Below are positions 46,683 to 56,337 of a DNA stretch of 64,000 nt, one piece after another (position 1 is the stretch's first letter; each line of letters opens with the position of its first letter). The position numbers and the translations under genes were made by a program. The stretch is from Tritrichomonas musculus (taxonomy: Eukaryota > Parabasalia > Tritrichomonadida > Tritrichomonadidae). The stretch lies in assembly GCA_039105265.1 (NCBI GenBank), contig JAPFFF010000019.1, positions 434,001 through 498,000 of the forward strand, in the 5' to 3' direction. The notes below the pieces were generated by a model. It ran no database searches. It saw only the letters and a program-made list of their open reading frames with translations, and was not told the origin of the DNA.

Positions 46683-47213
46683 ATGTCGTCCGAGCACCAC
46701 GTAACCATAGATGAACCAGCTGATACTGAAGATAATGTCGAAACTCATGATGATATTATTGAACGATTACGAAATGTGCCAAAACGGTCCGAAACTTCTC
46801 TTGGTAAAGAGGAAAACGCCCGAATTTGGGATAACACTGAAACCGAGTATACTGAAGTTGAACCAGTTCCGCCTCCTCGATTTCCTAAAATTCCAAACAA
46901 AATCCCAGAAAAAGTCGGACTTGATAGTTACTATTTCAACGGAGTTGAACAAAAACGAATAATTCGAGGTTTGGCGATGTTTTACCTATACAAAACATTC
47001 AAAGGAAAAGGCAAATCTGACCATAATCACCTCAGTTTTGACACCTTACGAAGGTCAAATATGTTTCAAATTCAGTCGGAAGTTGATGATCGAGCCGAAT
47101 TTGAGGTCATCAAAGAATACATGGAAATTCAATGCCAAAATGATCGTCTTAAAAATGGCTGTTTCCCAGAAGAGGAAGAAGAGGAAGAAGAGAAGAAGAA
47201 GAAGAAGAATTAA
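46683..47213 (+). CDS. Unknown protein with acidic/basic low-complexity end (176 residues)
   Basis: The start MSSEHHVTIDEPADTEDNVE follows the CACCTCATTTTTTTAC initiator; the longer frame would include that promoter. The N-terminal half is acidic and Pro-rich (PVPPPRFPKIPNKIPEKVGL). The centre (YYFNGVEQKRIIRGLAMFYL, then YKTFKGKGKSDHNHLSFDTL) looks folded. The end is a Glu run followed by Lys. The frame may be broken once. It is the last gene before the presumed right end of the Polinton. Confidence 0.5.
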   Translation: MSSEHHVTIDEPADTEDNVETHDDIIERLRNVPKRSETSLGKEENARIWDNTETEYTEVEPVPPPRFPKIPNKIPEKVGLDSYYFNGVEQKRIIRGLAMFYLYKTFKGKGKSDHNHLSFDTLRRSNMFQIQSEVDDRAEFEVIKEYMEIQCQNDRLKNGCFPEEEEEEEEKKKKKN

Positions 47214-47284
47214 TTGAAAAAGAAGAGGAAAAAGAAGACGAAGCACCAGATGACTTCAAAAAAGATCCTAATTGGAAACCATAA

Positions 47285-47565
47285 AAAGGACGTTTAGTGA
47301 GAGGACGTTTAATAAATACTCTCATACTAGGTTTTAAGTAAACCACACAATTAACAACTTTTTCTATAGCTTTTTTTGATATTAACGATACGGGACCTCC
47401 TTCCTAGCAGAGCGTTGAGAGGAATCCTGAGAGCAGCCCAGTGGAAGATCATTAATGGGAGTGGGGGATCATACCTGACATAGTGGGGCTGGGGTCGCGG
47501 ATGGGAAATATTTGACGCGGTTTTTGAACGAAGTGCAAAAATCGTGGCAAATATATAACTACTAT
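47285..47565. other. Candidate right terminus of the Polinton
   Basis: Coding stops and a GC-richer block begins (about 47390-47540, with GGGACCTCCTTCCTAGCAGA and GTGGGGCTGGGGTCGCGGAT). It then changes sharply to A/T-rich DNA near 47545-47565. The direct repeat GGACGTTTA occurs twice near 47290-47312. The block may be part of a terminal inverted repeat, but the matching left end lies outside the window, so neither the repeat nor a target duplication can be confirmed. Confidence 0.3.
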
Positions 47566-48688
47566 ATAAGATTTAAATATGATTATCTTTAAATATAAAT
47601 AAATATTTAATAATTGTATCGGCGTAATTAAAGATAATCTTATATAATTAAACATATCATAATATGATTAAATAAAAAACCTATTAAGTCCCAAAAAGTC
47701 CCAGCATATTGAGTCGAGACAATCTTAAGATATGAACTTTTTCAATTAATACTTTTTTTTTCAAATGTTTACAAACGAATCCCGCCAAATATTCAATTCA
47801 ATTGAATTCATCACTCAATCCTTTTTTATTCTAAAATTTTTCACATCACTTTTATTATTATATCATTTAAATTTTTTTATGCTGAGAGACATTTGATTGA
47901 CAGAGTTTTTTTGAATTTGAAAAGTGAATAGCTTGTGAAGTTATGACATAGATTCTGAAAAAAAAGATAATGAAAAAAGTGATTTTAATCTCATTGTTGT
48001 AGATTAATTAAATTAATTATATTTAATATTAGTTTTAAAAATAATTTTTATATTTATTTGTTAGTTTTTTCTTTTTTAACAAAGATAAATTTATTTCAAT
48101 TTCCGTTGCTCATTTTTTTTTCATTTCACTGATATTTGAATCCTTAAAAAACTATGAAAATTTGAATTAAATCTAAAAAATTTGTTTAGTTTTTTTTTTT
48201 TCTCTCTTAAAATATTCATTTCAAAATGAATAAACTGTTTATTCTATTCAATTAATTGTAGTTTTTGAAATTTCTTAATAATCGTTGATTGTAGTGGTTA
48301 AGAGTATTTTATTACAAAATGGCCAATAAAACAAAATAAAAAACAATAAACAATAATAAATAGTCATAAAAAAAATGGAATTGTTTAGGGATTTTAGGAA
48401 TTTGAAAAAAAAAAATTGCAAAAAAAAAATTAATGGAAATTATTGGAATTACTTTACCAAGTCATTTGAATACATATGAAAATCAAAATGGTAATGGTAA
48501 TCGAAGAAAATCAATAATAAAGAAAATGCTTCATATCACCTCATTCTTGAAATGAAAAAACGATGAAATATTTGAGACGATATGTATTCAAAGTAAATAA
48601 TTTTGAATTAAACAAAATCTATTTTATGAATTGATAATAGTTTCAAATTGGCCACACTTCATTTTATATTGAAAACTATTTTACTAAA
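47566..48688. other. A/T-rich intergenic DNA upstream of methionine gamma-lyase
   Basis: About 1.1 kb of A/T-rich DNA holds no coding frame that I can support. TTAAAGATAATCTTATATAA and a loosely matching inverted partner lie near 47570-47650. Just before the lyase, CACTTCATTTTATATTG provides a TCA-type initiator about 20-30 bp from its ATG. Confidence 0.5.
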
Positions 48689-49897
48689 ATGGAAGAGCAT
48701 TTAAGCATGGCCTCTCAGTGTATCCACGCAAATTCACACAATGACCAATTTGGCGCTGTTATTCCACCAATATATCAAACCTCAACTTTCAGATTTGCGA
48801 ATGCTGAACAAGGTGGTGCAAGGTTTGCTGGTAAAGAAGATGGATTCATGTATACACGTCTTGGTAATCCAACAATTAGCTGCCTTGAAGGAAAGGTTGC
48901 TTTCCTTGAAGGTGGACCCGAAGCTGAATGTGCATGTGTTTCATCGGGAATGGCGGCCATTTCTGGAACATTGTTAACAATTCTTAATACTGGTGACCAT
49001 ATGGTAGCAGATGCTTGTTTATATGGTTGTACCCATTCACTCTTTGAAGAACAATTCAGCAGATTTGGAATTGAAGTTGATTTCATAGATACATCAATTC
49101 CAGGCGAAGTTGCAAAAACTTTAAAACCAAATACTAAAGTTGTTTACTTTGAAACCCCATCAAATCCTACAATGAAAATAATTGATATTGAAAGAGTTGC
49201 TAAAGAGGCTCACACTTATAAAACAAATGATGGCCATGAAATCTTTGTAATTATAGACAATACATTTTCTTCACCAATCATTACTCATGGTTTAGATCAT
49301 GGTGCTGATATTATCGTTCAATCAATGACGAAATATGTAAATGGTCATACTGATGTTGTTTCAGGAGCTGTTGTTAGCAGAAGAAAGGATATTATTCAAA
49401 AGATCAAAGCAAATGGTGTTAAAGACATCACAGGCGCTGTTCTTTCTCCACATGACGCTTTCTTAGTTTGCAGAGGCCTTCTAACTCTCGATTTGAGAGT
49501 AAGAAAAGCTGCTGAAAATGCAATGCAAGTTGCACATTTCCTCAAAGATCATCCTTCTGTTGAGAAGGTCTATTATCCAGGCTTTGAGACGCATCCTGGA
49601 CATGACATTGCAAAGAAGCAAATGAATCTTTTTGGATCAATGATAACATTCGAATTGAAAGGAGGTTTTGAAGCAGGAAAGAAATTATTAAACAATCTTA
49701 AATTATTAGTTCTTGCTGTCTCCTTAGGTGGATGCGAATCCCTTATCCAGCATCCTGCTTCAATGACCCATGCCTGTGTTCCAAAAGACGAAAGAGATAA
49801 ATCTGGAATTACTGATGGAATGATCAGATTATCTGTTGGTGTTGAAGCACCAGAAGATATAATTGCAGATCTTAGGCAATCATTGGATAAACTTTAA
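48689..49897 (+). CDS. Methionine gamma-lyase
   Basis: This 402-residue PLP enzyme of the Cys/Met metabolism family splits L-methionine into methanethiol, ammonia and 2-oxobutyrate. Landmarks are YTRLGNP (Tyr55, Arg57 binding phosphate), SSGMAA at about 85-90, and LYGCTH with Tyr112 and Cys114. The Cys in that place marks methionine gamma-lyase rather than cystathionine enzymes. The PLP lysine is K215 in SMTKYVNGH, and SLGGCESLIQHPASMTH supplies the carboxylate-binding region. It closely resembles the trichomonad enzyme, long thought to be of bacterial origin. No targeting peptide is seen, so it should be cytosolic. The gene looks whole and is single in this window. Confidence 0.95.
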   Translation: MEEHLSMASQCIHANSHNDQFGAVIPPIYQTSTFRFANAEQGGARFAGKEDGFMYTRLGNPTISCLEGKVAFLEGGPEAECACVSSGMAAISGTLLTILNTGDHMVADACLYGCTHSLFEEQFSRFGIEVDFIDTSIPGEVAKTLKPNTKVVYFETPSNPTMKIIDIERVAKEAHTYKTNDGHEIFVIIDNTFSSPIITHGLDHGADIIVQSMTKYVNGHTDVVSGAVVSRRKDIIQKIKANGVKDITGAVLSPHDAFLVCRGLLTLDLRVRKAAENAMQVAHFLKDHPSVEKVYYPGFETHPGHDIAKKQMNLFGSMITFELKGGFEAGKKLLNNLKLLVLAVSLGGCESLIQHPASMTHACVPKDERDKSGITDGMIRLSVGVEAPEDIIADLRQSLDKL

Positions 49898-49983
49898 TTA
49901 AAGGAAAAACTCACTGTGAAACAGTTTTTTTTTAAATCTAATAAAACCAAAAATTCTCTCTTTTTTTACATTTTTAAAAAGTA

Positions 49984-51145
49984 CCCTTTTCCCACATAAT
50001 TTCGCACAAGGGTAATTTTAAAAGAATAAAAGGGTAATTTTTTTAAACCTATAGTCTAAAGAAAAACCTACCTACCAAAGGAAAAACCCCCCTACCATTT
50101 TGTTATAGAAAGGGATATACTTTATAATATTTTAATAATAATTATAAAAAAATCTAATTAAGTAATATATATTATAATATAAAAAAAATATTTCTTCTTT
50201 TTAAAGATAATTATATTTTATTCAATTTTGGTTGCACTTTTTTACTATAAAAAAATTTAAAAAAATCAAAAAATAAAATTTTAAAAATACTTTTTGACAG
50301 CCTCATAGGTCAAAGTTAGGTGAAAAAAATGGTAGGGGGGTTTTCCTTTTGGTAGGGGGGTTTTCCCTCATACTATAGTTTATTATTGAGGAATTCTTTA
50401 TAGCACATACAACTTTTTCAGAAGAAAATAATCGTCCATTTTTTCGAGCTTTATTTTACATAGAAAAGATTAAAAGTTCCTTGTATTTTTTATTGATTTC
50501 TTAATTTATGCCATTTAGAGAATATGTTAAAGGCGAAATAATCGAAAATTTTCAAAAATGAGATTATTATTTGATTAATAATTCTTCTCAAAAATGGTTG
50601 ATTTAGAGAATCAAATGGCTTGTTGGGCTTCCTAAATTGATAAAATTTAGGATTTAATGGTTAAAATCAATATTAAATAAGAAAACAAATATTTTTAAAT
50701 TATTTTAAAGGAATAAAAAAAGCATGAATAGGGGGTCATGCTATTTTGTTTAAAAAATATTAATTTTAATTTCTCAAAAAGTTTATCTGGACCATATATA
50801 CATACAAAAAGTTCTCTGTGCTAAAAAAATACACCCTTTATAATTAGCATAAATGTATAATAGTATTTGGATTTTAAATTCAATATAAAGAGATTGTGCA
50901 TTGAAATTTAATGAATGAAGACAACAATAAATATCACGAAAATCGAGGTTAACGAATTTCGATGAAAATTTGTACAATCATTCTTTAATAAGGATATATA
51001 AACATATTTCGTTTATATTTCACGATCTCAAGAACTTCCCCAAATAAATCTTTTTCTTGTAATATTATAAAAATAAACGTACTTTTTTCTATATAAATTA
51101 CCCTTTTATAAAATTACCCTTGTGCGAAATTATGTGGGAGAAGGG
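49984..51145. mobile_element. DNA transposon-like element with long TIRs and TA target site
   Basis: The left end CCCTTTTCCCACATAATTTC (continuing GCACAAGGGTAATTTTA) is matched in inverse by the right end, where GAAATTATGTGGGAGAAGGG closes the element. The match spans about 50 bp with few differences. TA flanks each side (49982-49983 and 51146-51147). No transposase frame is seen inside, so it is non-autonomous or decayed. TA duplication suggests the Tc1/mariner superfamily, but the family is not certain. A second inverted-repeat unit is nested at 50049-50378. Confidence 0.6.
50049..50378. mobile_element. Nested MITE with CTATAG ends and CCCCCCTACC repeats
   Basis: The left end CTATAGTCTAAAGAAAAACC runs on into AAACCCCCCTACCATTTT. 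The right end is the inverse, AAAATGGTAGGGGGGTTTTC ending in CTATAG. The inverted repeats are about 53 bp. They include two CCCCCCTACC-type units on the right and one perfect plus one imperfect unit on the left. A TA target duplication is compatible. There is no gene inside. It sits within the larger element at 49984-51145, so it inserted later or is a subterminal part. Confidence 0.55.
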
Positions 51146-51147
51146 TA

Positions 51148-51195
51148 ATCTATTTTATCCATTATTCTAAAATTGCCTGAATGGATAAAATAGAT
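51148..51195. repeat. Perfect 16-bp hairpin
   Basis: ATCTATTTTATCCATT at 51148-51163 and its exact complement AATGGATAAAATAGAT at 51180-51195 flank a 16-bp loop, directly after the TA of the element ending at 51145. It may be a terminator-like hairpin or the remains of another element. Confidence 0.6.
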
Positions 51196-51214
51196 TGAAG
51201 CTTTTCAATTTTTT

Positions 51215-51589
51215 GGACGTCACTTTTTGAATGGCTTTTCAATCCATGAGTAGCTACTCATGGAAAGTAAAAAACGGCCATCTTAAGGTGAAATTTGAGT
51301 TACTATGTTAAGAAATTTCACCAAAAAAATCGTAAAATTTAAATTTTACCATAAAATTATAACTTTTTTTGATATAAATTTGTTTATTTTTACATAATTT
51401 TTCGGGGATATACGCACCAGTGATCACCACGGGGCTGCACGAAGTCGGATCAGGTTCCTTTAATTGCTGGATGAATCGGGAAGCTATTTGAACTATAGAA
51501 TTATGCATTATTTAGTAAAAATTGAATTAAAAAAGTATTCAAAAAGTTTAAAAGTTTTCAAAAAGTGGTGAGGAAAAAAACTATTCCCC
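51215..51589. mobile_element. Mutator-type MITE, copy A
   Basis: This 375-bp element is the inverse-oriented relative of the copy at 59486-59893. Shared parts are the TIR core CACCACTTTTTGAA (CGTCACTTTTTGAA on the left), the perfect palindrome CCATGAGTAGCTACTCATGG, and a 66-codon frame. The 9-bp duplication CAATTTTTT flanks it (51206-51214 and 51590-51598), the length typical of Mutator-like elements. The left TIR looks shortened. The right edge lies only 16 bp before the start codon of the next gene. Confidence 0.65.
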
Positions 51590-51614
51590 CAATTTTTTTC
51601 TTTCAAAATTTCAA

Positions 51615-52454
51615 ATGAGTAAAGAAAAACAAAATAAAGACATCTATATCAACGATATAAAAGAATTCTTTTGCTGCAATAAATTCATTGGTTGTCCAAA
51701 ACAACTTGATCCATCCCCAGAATCTAATTCTGAACCGCAAAATCAATCAAATAATTTAAGTCAGCAAAATGGTCAAGAAGAGCAAGCAATTGAAAGTAAA
51801 AATGGGAATTCAATTGACCTTTTATGGATATCAAAAGAATTTGAAGATATCTTTGATATTCAAAATTATGGAATTAGGCCTGAAATTCACAAATTTCCGG
51901 ATTCTAGTAGCCCAAAATCTTTAAAAATTGGCAGTTCAATTGAGATTGAATTGGTTGATTTATATCAAATTAAAAGTCAGAAAGCCATTATGGATTTAAA
52001 AGAACCTATTTTGTCCCTTCACACCATTGAGATAAATCCGATTATTCTAGTTGGAATTGGAAATAAGATGAGACTAACTGTTATAGGGTATAATAATAAT
52101 AATAATACATTTCAGGTCATATCAAAGTTTTTTTTAAATTTCCTCGAAAAAGAAAGCACTAATGGAGATTCTGAAAAGCAAGAAGTAAGATCATTTTTAT
52201 CAGATAGGAAAAAACTCAAAATGTACGAAAATCAGGAAATTACGGCAATGAGTGTTGAAATAGATGATAAAACTAAAAATAAAAATCTTACATTTTTTAC
52301 GGTCAATAACTTTTGTGTGACTTACACAATTGAACAATTTTACAAACTAATTGTAAAAAATGCTGTGATTTCAAAAAGAAAAATTTACCAATTTTTGCAA
52401 AAAAATGTTCAAGCCCCAGATAGCAAAGAAAAAAATCAAAATGATGAGTCTTGA
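51615..52454 (+). CDS. Unknown protein, possible VPS11-like beta-propeller fragment (279 residues)
   Basis: The protein begins MSKEKQNKDIYINDIKEFFC and has a Ser/Asn/Gln-rich insert at about 33-62. Beta-rich segments follow: LYQIKSQKAIMDLKEPILSL, HTIEINPIILVGIGNKMRLT, and ITAMSVEIDDKTKNKNLTFF with TVNNFCVTYTIE. The last two resemble, by eye, strands in the N-terminal propeller of the vacuolar sorting protein VPS11, but full VPS11 is several times longer. It could be a truncated relative, a stand-alone propeller piece or something else. A MITE ends 16 bp before the ATG and has probably replaced the original promoter. Confidence 0.5.
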   Translation: MSKEKQNKDIYINDIKEFFCCNKFIGCPKQLDPSPESNSEPQNQSNNLSQQNGQEEQAIESKNGNSIDLLWISKEFEDIFDIQNYGIRPEIHKFPDSSSPKSLKIGSSIEIELVDLYQIKSQKAIMDLKEPILSLHTIEINPIILVGIGNKMRLTVIGYNNNNNTFQVISKFFLNFLEKESTNGDSEKQEVRSFLSDRKKLKMYENQEITAMSVEIDDKTKNKNLTFFTVNNFCVTYTIEQFYKLIVKNAVISKRKIYQFLQKNVQAPDSKEKNQNDES

Positions 52455-52855
52455 TCAAGTTTTACTTATCAGGCTCTTATTTTGATTTGACCTACAGGTA
52501 GTTCTCAAATAAAGTATTTAAAAGAAATGTAATTGATATTTTTCTGCCGAAACCATCCAATCCTGTCAAGTATTTTTTATATACAATTTATGCTTTTCAA
52601 ATTATATATCAATTTTTATGTTATGCGCAATTCACATTTTAATAATTAATAAGTTTAGATAAGGTTGTAATCATGGTGATATTAAACATATAGAAAAAAA
52701 TCTTAAATTTGAATATGATAAGGTCTAACTAGGCAGACTGATTCTATGTGATTTATCAATTTTTTTCTATGCATAAATAGCTGTATAAAATAATTTAAAA
52801 AATAATTATCTCTTAGAAAAAAATGATATTTATTTTAAATTTTAAATAATAATAA
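52455..52855. other. A/T-rich intergenic DNA
   Basis: I see no gene, RNA or clear repeat here apart from the 8-bp target duplication AATAATAA at its right end, which belongs to the hAT element. Confidence 0.5.
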
Positions 52856-53911
52856 CAGGGATGTTTATCGATAGTGTCCGATAACGGTTAAATACGTTGC
52901 CAATATTATCGATATTATCGGGAGTAGAGTAGAATAACCGATACTATCCGATAATAAATATCATTATCGATAAAAACGGTTTTTATCATGGCCAATAATG
53001 ACCGATATTTTTAACTTTTTTAAGGTAAAGAAAAGATATTTACTAGAAATTATGGCTATTTAATTGTTATATAATTATATAAAAGTTATTTTTTCAAGTA
53101 ATGACATATAAAAAAGCTTGTATGTACAAATGATCAAATTATTAAAAAAGATTTTTTATATTTCATAGGAAATTAACTTTTATTATAATAAAAGATAAGT
53201 AATATATTATAATTCTAATAATATTTAAGTATAAAATTTAAAATCAATAAAGATAATTTTATTTTGGCAAAATAATTAACTTTATCAAAAAGTGAACACG
53301 ATAACTTTTTGTAAATTAATAAAATTCTCTCCATTTCTCTAAATATTTTTAGACTTGATATTCTTTTAATAAAAAAAAAACGCAAATTATTTTAGTAGCA
53401 TTGCATTAATATTTCATTACATATTAAGATTCGTTAATTTGCAAATATGGAAATAATTTAATACTGAGAAGATATGAGGAAATTATCGTCTTATAACTTT
53501 GTTCTTAATCATAATCTTTTTTTGTTGGCCAATTGGTTCTTTTTTAAAAATTTTGAAAATAATCTTTTTATGTATTAATCAAAAACCTGATTTTTTAGCT
53601 TCTCATTATTATATTGGACATATAATGCACCCTGACCTTATTTCGCTTATTTCAGCATGCACTATTGAAGTACAATTAAAAATATAAAATTCCAAATTTT
53701 AATCAAAAATGTAAAAAAAAAGTATGGAAATTTTATTATAAAATATCGGAGAATATCGAACCGTAACCGTCCGATAGTGACCAAATATCGGCGGTTTTGC
53801 TTAACGTATTTATCGATAATTATTGGTTATCGAACAAATTTTTATCGATATTATCGGATTATCGATAATGAGCCGATAATCGATATTTATCATCATCGAT
53901 CGACAACCCTG
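52856..53911. mobile_element. hAT non-autonomous element, copy 1 (1,056 bp)
   Basis: The ends CAGGGATGTTTATCGATAGT and, inverted, CAGGGTTGTCGATCGATGAT have the CAGGGNTG form usual for hAT elements. A perfect 8-bp duplication, AATAATAA, flanks it (52848-52855 and 53912-53919). The subterminal regions are crowded with TATCGATA and CCGATA repeats, as expected for transposase-binding sites. No transposase frame is present. It is nearly identical to copy 2. Confidence 0.9.
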
Positions 53912-53919
53912 AATAATAA

Positions 53920-54671
53920 TCCAAATTAATTATTTATTTTATTTTAAATAACAATATTAATCAAATTTTATTCAGATTATTAAAAATCATAATATATATG
54001 ACATCTGGCTATATTTTAAGTATAATATATTATAAGGATTATATATATATATTATATTTTAATTAATACATAATTTTATTAAAAAATAAAATAAGATAAT
54101 TATAAATTTTATAGAAACAAATAGGCTTTCAAAAAAAAGTAAACGGAATGACGGCGGTTAGTTTTCAAAAAAATTCAGAATCGAAACTTTTTGATGGTCA
54201 TTTTTTCAATATGTTTTATCAATTAATTTGAAAACTTATTAGTTCAAATATAAAAAACAAGAGATTGATGCCAAAAAAACGAATATTGCCATCAAAAAAC
54301 AGTTGTCAACATTTTTTTCGAAACAATAATGATACAATTTTGGAAGAATTTTCATATTTAATTGACGGCAAAAGTCATATTACAAAATCATATTTTTGCA
54401 AGACCTGTTGAAGTCTTTTTTTTTAACAAAAATAGAGTGATAAAGTATATATATGCCTTAGTAAACCACCATGATGTGCAATGTTGGTCCTGAAACCTTA
54501 AAAGCACATTAAATAGTCAAATTTGGCTCATTTTATGATTTCATGAGATAAGTACCTTTTAATTATTTAATTGATAGTCAAATTAAATCATTAAAACTCA
54601 AAAAAATCGGGAACTTGGATATGCTTATTATCTATAATCAAATTAAATCATTTTAAATTAAAAAAATATAT
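53920..54671. other. A/T-rich DNA between the twin hAT copies
   Basis: There is no supportable gene here. The direct repeat AATCAAATTAAATCATT lies near 54580 and 54640. Short coding-like scraps (IDAKKTNIAIKKQLSTFF on the plus strand near 54260) hint at an old transposon remnant, without enough to name it. Confidence 0.4.
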
Positions 54672-54679
54672 GTTAAAAG

Positions 54680-55735
54680 CAGGGATGTTTATCGATAGTG
54701 TCCGATAACGGTTAAATACGTTGCCAATATTATCGATATTATCGGGAGTAGAGTAGAATAACCGATACTATCCGATAATAAATATCATTATCGATAAAAA
54801 CGGTTTTTATCATGGCCAATAATGACCGATATTTTTAACTTTTTTAAGGTAAAGAAAAGATATTTACTAGAAATTATGGCTATTTAATTGTTATATAATT
54901 ATATAAAAGTTATTTTTTCAAGTAATGACATATAAAAAAGCTTGTATGTACAAATGATCAAATTATTAAAAAAGATTTTTTATATTTCATAGGAAATTAA
55001 CTTTTATTATAATAAAAGATAAGTAATATATTATAATTCTAATAATATTTAAGTATAAAATTTAAAATCAATAAAGATAATTTTATTTTGGCAAAATAAT
55101 TAACTTTATCAAAAAGTGAACACGATAACTTTTTGTAAATTAATAAAATTCTCTCCATTTCTCTAAATATTTTTAGACTTGATATTCTTTTAATAAAAAA
55201 AAAACGCAAATTATTTTAGTAGCATTGCATTAATATTTCATTACATATTAAGATTCGTTAATTTGCAAATATGGAAATAATTTAATACTGAGAAGATATG
55301 AGGAAATTATCGTCTTATAACTTTGTTCTTAATCATAATCTTTTTTTGTTGGCCAATTGGTTCTTTTTTAAAAATTTTGAAAATAATCTTTTTATGTATT
55401 AATCAAAAACCTGATTTTTTAGCTTCTCATTATTATATTGGACATATAATGCACCCTGACCTTATTTCGCTTATTTCAGCATGCACTATTGAAGTACAAT
55501 TAAAAATATAAAATTCCAAATTTTAATCAAAAATGTAAAAAAAAAGTATGGAAATTTTATTATAAAATATCGGAGAATATCGAACCGTAACCGTCCGATA
55601 GTGACCAAATATCGGCGGTTTTGCTTAACGTATTTATCGATAATTATTGGTTATCGAACAAATTTTTATCGATATTATCGGACTATCGATAATGAGCCGA
55701 TAATCGATATTTATCATCATCGATCGACAACCCTG
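54680..55735. mobile_element. hAT non-autonomous element, copy 2 (1,056 bp)
   Basis: It has the same length, ends and orientation as copy 1; I noticed a single base difference, near the right end. A different perfect 8-bp duplication, GTTAAAAG, flanks it (54672-54679 and 55736-55743). It is therefore an independent insertion rather than a segmental duplication, and both insertions are recent. Confidence 0.9.
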
Positions 55736-55828
55736 GTTAAAAGTATTGCTTTATTTTTTTATTTTCCATTGATATAAAAATTAAAATATTAGACACACTC
55801 TTTTTATAGTTTTTCAACAATATAATAA

Positions 55829-56337
55829 AATGTATGGAATGTTTTTTGAAATATTTTTATCTTTTTATATAGTAAATATTGATCGGTATTATTGATTATT
55901 CATATCATACTTATGATGTATTATATATATTTAACTTTATAGACCAATTAATTTTTTCTCATTAAAATGGAATATCTGCATGATACTATCATATATGTGC
56001 ATTTGTATTTTGTTAACATAAGTTTTATTGTTTTTGAATGCTAGTTTGTATTTTATATCACTCATTATTTCACTAATTATTAAGATATTATAAATTAAAT
56101 TTTCGACTAAAAAAAATGTGATTTTTCTGGAGAGATTGGCTTAACCGTTTAATATAATTTTCGGATATGTTATTATATAATAAAATTAATGGTTTTTTAT
56201 CGAGGCAAAGAAACTTGATATAGCCATTAAAAAAAGATAAAAATGTTTGAAAACCAAATCTTCTCAAATAAACGTCTATTTTATTTTAATATTCATTTTT
56301 TTGAATAAGCACGTTTTTTGGTTCTCACAAAAAATCT
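55829..56337 (+). repeat. Dispersed 0.5-kb repeat, copy without insertion
   Basis: The segment from TGTATGGAATGTTTTTTGAA to GGTTCTCACAAAAAATCT matches 59187-60111 at high identity apart from the MITE inserted there. It carries no gene. It supplies the empty site for that insertion. Confidence 0.75.

Larger units (their letters stand above)
1..47560. mobile_element. Giant Polinton/Maverick-type element, left end outside window
   Basis: The hallmark Polinton set lies in one continuous gene-dense stretch: protein-primed DNA polymerase B, retroviral-type integrase, FtsK/HerA-like packaging ATPase, tandem capsid paralogs, and a superfamily 3 helicase. Intergenic gaps are mostly below 100 bp. The element is at least 47 kb, against 15-25 kb for typical family members. 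The left end is not in the window, so terminal inverted repeats cannot be matched; the right boundary, near 47.3-47.6 kb, is inferred from the end of coding DNA and a composition change. Core genes look whole, while about six or seven accessory frames look broken. That points to a fairly young but decaying copy. Family assignment rests on recognised protein motifs; membership of the 43-47 kb block is inferred from a shared VPRAKD motif and gene style. Confidence 0.85.

Noticed and set aside
1-47560. Adenain-like cysteine protease expected in Polintons
   Set aside because: I looked for the His...Cys pattern in the visible genes and found no convincing candidate. It may lie left of the window or be absent.
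53499-55511. Identical 62-residue frames in both hAT copies (53499-53687 and 55323-55511)
   Set aside because: Identity follows from the copies being nearly identical. The frame is hydrophobic by A/T composition, matches no transposase and has no promoter-like leader.
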